A stretch of DNA of 64,000 nucleotides, taken from positions 98,242 through 162,241 of the forward strand of contig NZ_NGUP01000004.1 in assembly GCF_002206625.1 (NCBI RefSeq). The letters are read 5' to 3'. Both the position numbers and the translations under genes were made by a program. The stretch comes from Polynucleobacter campilacus. GTDB lineage: Bacteria; Pseudomonadota; Gammaproteobacteria; Burkholderiales; Burkholderiaceae. The notes under the pieces were generated by a model. It was not told the DNA's origin. It did no database searches and was given only the letters and a program-made list of their open reading frames with translations. Position 1 is the stretch's first letter, and every line of letters begins with the position of its first letter. This document shows positions 61,370 through 64,000 of the stretch, in pieces.

Positions 61370-61930
61370 CTAAATTCTCTCGGATGGCAGCACATCACGA
61401 CTGCGTACCTGAAACCCTTTACCTGCCTCTAAAAGGCCGGCAGCGCGGTCAGCAAAGAACCACTCTAGGGTTTGCTTGACCGTTGGGAAAGCCAACTCTG
61501 CCCAAGGAATTTCATGCTCATGAAAGAGTGCAACCTCAAGACTCTCTTCGCCAGCGCAAAATTGTGAAGAGGTCATTTTTGCTAGGTAGAACAAATGCAC
61601 CTGTTCTGCATGAGGAACATTTAACAGGGAATAGAGCGGCCCCATTTCAACCTGAGCGCCAGCCTCTTCAAGCGTTTCTCTAGCGGCGCCATGACTAGTG
61701 CTTTCACCAAGCTCCATAAAACCAGCGGGTAGCGTCCAATAGCCATGACGTGGCTCAATAGCGCGACGGCACAGTAAGACTTGTTTTTCGTAGACCGGAA
61801 TACTACCCACAACATTGCGGGGATTTTGATAATGAATACTCCCACAGGCTTCGCAAACATGACGTTCACGAGAATCATCGGCCGGAATCTTGATGGTCAG
61901 CTTAGAGGCGCAGTGAGAGCAATACTTCAT
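61370..61930 (-). CDS. NUDIX hydrolase with zinc ribbon
   Basis: A 186-residue pyrophosphatase. An N-terminal zinc ribbon (CSHCASKL and CEACGSIHYQNPR, two CxxC pairs) is followed by the Nudix box GFMELGESTSHGAARETLEE, then AG. This matches the pattern G-x5-E-x7-R-E-x2-E-E-x-G. This layout resembles NudC-like NADH pyrophosphatases but is shorter than E. coli NudC (257). The substrate is uncertain. It sits nine bases after pabBC. Confidence 0.88.
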   Translation of the reverse strand: MKYCSHCASKLTIKIPADDSRERHVCEACGSIHYQNPRNVVGSIPVYEKQVLLCRRAIEPRHGYWTLPAGFMELGESTSHGAARETLEEAGAQVEMGPLYSLLNVPHAEQVHLFYLAKMTSSQFCAGEESLEVALFHEHEIPWAELAFPTVKQTLEWFFADRAAGLLEAGKGFQVRSRDVLPSERI

Positions 61931-61939
61931 GACAACTTT

Positions 61940-63766
61940 CTAGAAATGGGCCTTGATAAGACCACGCAGGGCATTGCTAAGAATAATCTCATCCGCCATT
62001 GAAACATCATTAATAGTCAGGTTAGCTTCGCGGGCATTCAGTTTTGGGTCAGCAAGCAGGGTTGCACGCATCACCCCAGGTAATAGGCCTGCAAAAACCG
62101 GCGGAGTTAACCATTCCGAGCTACCCTGAGGTTTAACAAAAATGCTAGTTCTCCCGCCCTCAGTCACAAAGCCCTGTTCATTAGTAAACAGAGCATCAAA
62201 GCCACCTAATCCAACAGCGGTTTGCCAGGCTAGATCGTAAAGACTGCGATTACTAACCTTATGGCGCAATAAAGCGTCGCCAGAAAACATGCCGACATCG
62301 CCAGAAAGAATATCCTTAGCCCAGAAAATTTTGACTGGTTCATTGAGGGTATCGAGCACTCCCGTGGAAGTCGAAAGATCCCCGTTTGTTGCAAGATCAA
62401 GTCTCAGCCTGAAAGTAACACCAGCATCCAGTGATGAACAAGCGTTTTCAACTACTACTTTTGCAGCAGATCTATCAAAGGTAATTCCTAATGCTAAGGC
62501 GGAAGATTGCATGCGGTCTAAATGCATTTCTAATTTCTGAGGAATGTTGCCAATGATAGAAATCGTTTCAAATAAGCCAGTAGAGGAGGGGAGATTCATC
62601 AAGAAGTTTGATTTAATCCGACATTCTTCCCATTCTTGTTTTGGCTCAGAATCAATGGTGATGCCAGCCCCAATACCTAAGGTAAAGGTAGAGGCGTGCG
62701 ATTGGATTTCTTCTGTAATCTCCACGGTACGAATGGGAACACTAAAGGTAAAGTCACCGCTAGGATCAATCCAGCCTAAGGCGCCACAGTAATAGCCGCG
62801 ATCTTCTGGCTCTAAGTCCTGAATAATTTGCATGCTGCGTTTTTTGGGGGCGCCTGTGACAGAACCACAGGGGAAGACGGCATTCAAAACATCCAAGAGA
62901 GAAGTATTGGGCTTAGCTTGACCTTGTACAGTTGAAGTCATTTGTAAGACATCGCCGTGCCTAGCCACTTCAAATAAATTGGGCACAGTGACCGTGCCTG
63001 GTAAAGAGATGCGGCTAAGATCGTTGCGCAATAGATCCACAATCATGACATTTTCAGCTTGATTCTTAGGGTCATCAGATAAAGCACTGGCTACTGAAGA
63101 TAAAGCACTCGCAGTGCCTTTCATAGGCATGGCTTTGAGAGTATCCCCTTCACGAGATATAAAGAGCTCGGGAGATTGGGATAGGAGGTGATTACCATCG
63201 TGTGAGATGTAAGCCCCAAATCTGCCCGGCTGACGTTCACGCAGGCGGCTATATAAAGCTAGAGCAGAGCCATAAGCTTTACCAGTGATGCGATAGGTGT
63301 GATTGATTTGATAGGTATCGCCATCTCGAATGTATTCCTGAATACTAGCGATATCAGAGACAAACTGCTCCTCACTTAATGACTCACGCACATCGAGCAC
63401 ACCAGCAGACCTCTGATCGGGCTCGAGCAGGGCTAGCCGATCAGCAATCAAAGCATCAACTTGCTCTTTAGATAGTTTGTCAAAGCTTTTGAATGACCAA
63501 GCTTCAATCAGTGGATGAGTGCTTAAAGTGTTTCCCACTCTTTGTGGCAGACGATGAATTTGTCTGCCTAGCTCATAGGCAAATGCAGCAACAACAAACT
63601 CCCCTCTATCAAGAGCTGTCGCAATTTGGGCTAAACAAGTCTGAGTGGCCGATAAATCCAGTGAGTTATCACCAGTAGAAAGAATCCGCCAATAATGGAG
63701 CGGGCTTTCATAATGGCGACTAGACGGTTTGGCCGCTGTACTTTGCGCATCATCGAGCAAAATCAT
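61940..63766 (-). CDS. pabB: Fused aminodeoxychorismate synthase component I / lyase (PabB-PabC)
   Basis: A 608-residue bifunctional enzyme for p-aminobenzoate. Residues 1 to about 355 are PabB, with YIRDGDTYQINHTYRITGKA, MPMKGTASALSS, VMIVDLLRNDLSRISLPGTV, FPCGSVTGAPKKRSMQIIQD and TLGIGAGITIDSEP. The rest, from about LMNLPSSTGLFETISIIGNI, is a PLP-dependent 4-amino-4-deoxychorismate lyase with TEGGRTSIFV and LLPGVMRATLL. The glutaminase subunit PabA is not in the window. Such fusions are frequent in Betaproteobacteria. Confidence 0.93.
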   Translation of the reverse strand: MILLDDAQSTAAKPSSRHYESPLHYWRILSTGDNSLDLSATQTCLAQIATALDRGEFVVAAFAYELGRQIHRLPQRVGNTLSTHPLIEAWSFKSFDKLSKEQVDALIADRLALLEPDQRSAGVLDVRESLSEEQFVSDIASIQEYIRDGDTYQINHTYRITGKAYGSALALYSRLRERQPGRFGAYISHDGNHLLSQSPELFISREGDTLKAMPMKGTASALSSVASALSDDPKNQAENVMIVDLLRNDLSRISLPGTVTVPNLFEVARHGDVLQMTSTVQGQAKPNTSLLDVLNAVFPCGSVTGAPKKRSMQIIQDLEPEDRGYYCGALGWIDPSGDFTFSVPIRTVEITEEIQSHASTFTLGIGAGITIDSEPKQEWEECRIKSNFLMNLPSSTGLFETISIIGNIPQKLEMHLDRMQSSALALGITFDRSAAKVVVENACSSLDAGVTFRLRLDLATNGDLSTSTGVLDTLNEPVKIFWAKDILSGDVGMFSGDALLRHKVSNRSLYDLAWQTAVGLGGFDALFTNEQGFVTEGGRTSIFVKPQGSSEWLTPPVFAGLLPGVMRATLLADPKLNAREANLTINDVSMADEIILSNALRGLIKAHF

Positions 63767-63790
63767 TGCGGCTGACCTATCTCTTCTATT

Positions 63791-64000
63791 TATTTCAGCA
63801 GGGTAGCTGATTCAATCGTCACTGTCTTAGAAGGAACGTCGGCCATTCTGCCCATGCGTGGGGCTGGAGCAACCATTGTCGGCACCTTGCGGATGGTATC
63901 AATGGTTTGTGTGCCAGAAATCACTTTGCCAAAAACGGTATAGCCATTGCCCATGGCATTGGGGAAGTCCAGTGCGACATTGTCATTGACGTTGATGAAG
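63791..64000 (-). CDS. Cyclophilin-type peptidyl-prolyl isomerase (5' end outside window)
   Basis: The last 69 codons of a cyclophilin on the minus strand, running off the right edge: FINVNDNVALDFPNAMGNGY, then TVFGKVISGTQTIDTIRKVP, and the C-terminus TVTIESATLLK. The YTVFGKVISG segment is the family hallmark near the C-terminus. The closing VPTMVAPAPRMGRMADVPSK fits the periplasmic PpiA class rather than cytosolic PpiB, but the signal peptide is outside the window. Confidence 0.85.

Noticed and set aside
1..64000. tRNA, rRNA, insertion sequence or integrase genes
   Set aside because: None was recognised on either strand by eye; a tRNA scan and transposase search would be needed to exclude short or degenerate copies.

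Overview
The window looks like a chromosomal segment of a freshwater betaproteobacterium of the Burkholderiales, most likely Polynucleobacter or a close relative. This is inferred from moderate GC, short gene gaps, tandem Bug/TctC solute receptors, a lipoyl-domain-carrying E3 in the pyruvate dehydrogenase cluster and the pyrD-bpt-aat-nudix-pabBC block. It was judged from remembered family and gene-order patterns, not from a search. No IS element, prophage, CRISPR array, tRNA or rRNA gene was seen.

Bases 1-23400 are a flagellar island. The plus strand opens with flhF (cut by the left edge), a short FlhG-like protein, fliA, motA and motB. A small membrane protein, a hipBA toxin-antitoxin module with three evenly spaced operators, and a divergent pair of unknown paralogues interrupt the series. 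Next comes a long minus-strand operon flgBCDEFGHIJ (transcribed from about 14420 down to 6639), with flgA and flgM on the plus strand. Three flagellin-like genes of increasing size, a FliS-like protein and a convergent TPR/glycosyltransferase-like gene follow. Two sequences match the sigma-28 promoter pattern, upstream of flgM and of the second flagellin. No flgK, flgL or fliD is present in the window.

Bases 23450-25720 hold a deletion scar: a RelE-type toxin, an antitoxin that has lost its N-terminal half, and the 3' third of an hrpA helicase gene, joined head to head. Bases 25778-30392 carry five plus-strand genes: a beta-propeller protein, a polysaccharide deacetylase, a fatty acid hydroxylase, an EI24-like membrane protein and a CinA-like protein. 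They end in an 18-bp-stem terminator.

Bases 30400-35720 form the nitrogen-control locus glnA-ntrB-ntrC followed by xth and a 53-residue membrane protein. NtrC has altered residues in both the GAFTGA loop and the Walker B motif. The glnA upstream region has two NtrC-type dyads, one inside the preceding terminator. Bases 35747-41955 (minus) hold prlC, folD and a FixJ/FixL-like two-component pair. Opposite to them is aceE-aceF-lpdA (pyruvate dehydrogenase complex), closed by a terminator.

Bases 48851-55152 are a catabolic/uptake cluster: four Bug receptors, two RraA-fold proteins and a LigJ-type hydratase. This suggests the lower part of protocatechuate/gallate 4,5-cleavage, but no ring-opening dioxygenase and no TctAB permease is in the window. 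The remainder is housekeeping: phasin, DMT exporter, S11 endopeptidase, IclR regulator, pyrD, the two leucyl-transferases of the N-degron pathway (bpt, aat), a NUDIX hydrolase, fused pabB-pabC, and the 3' end of a cyclophilin gene cut by the right edge.
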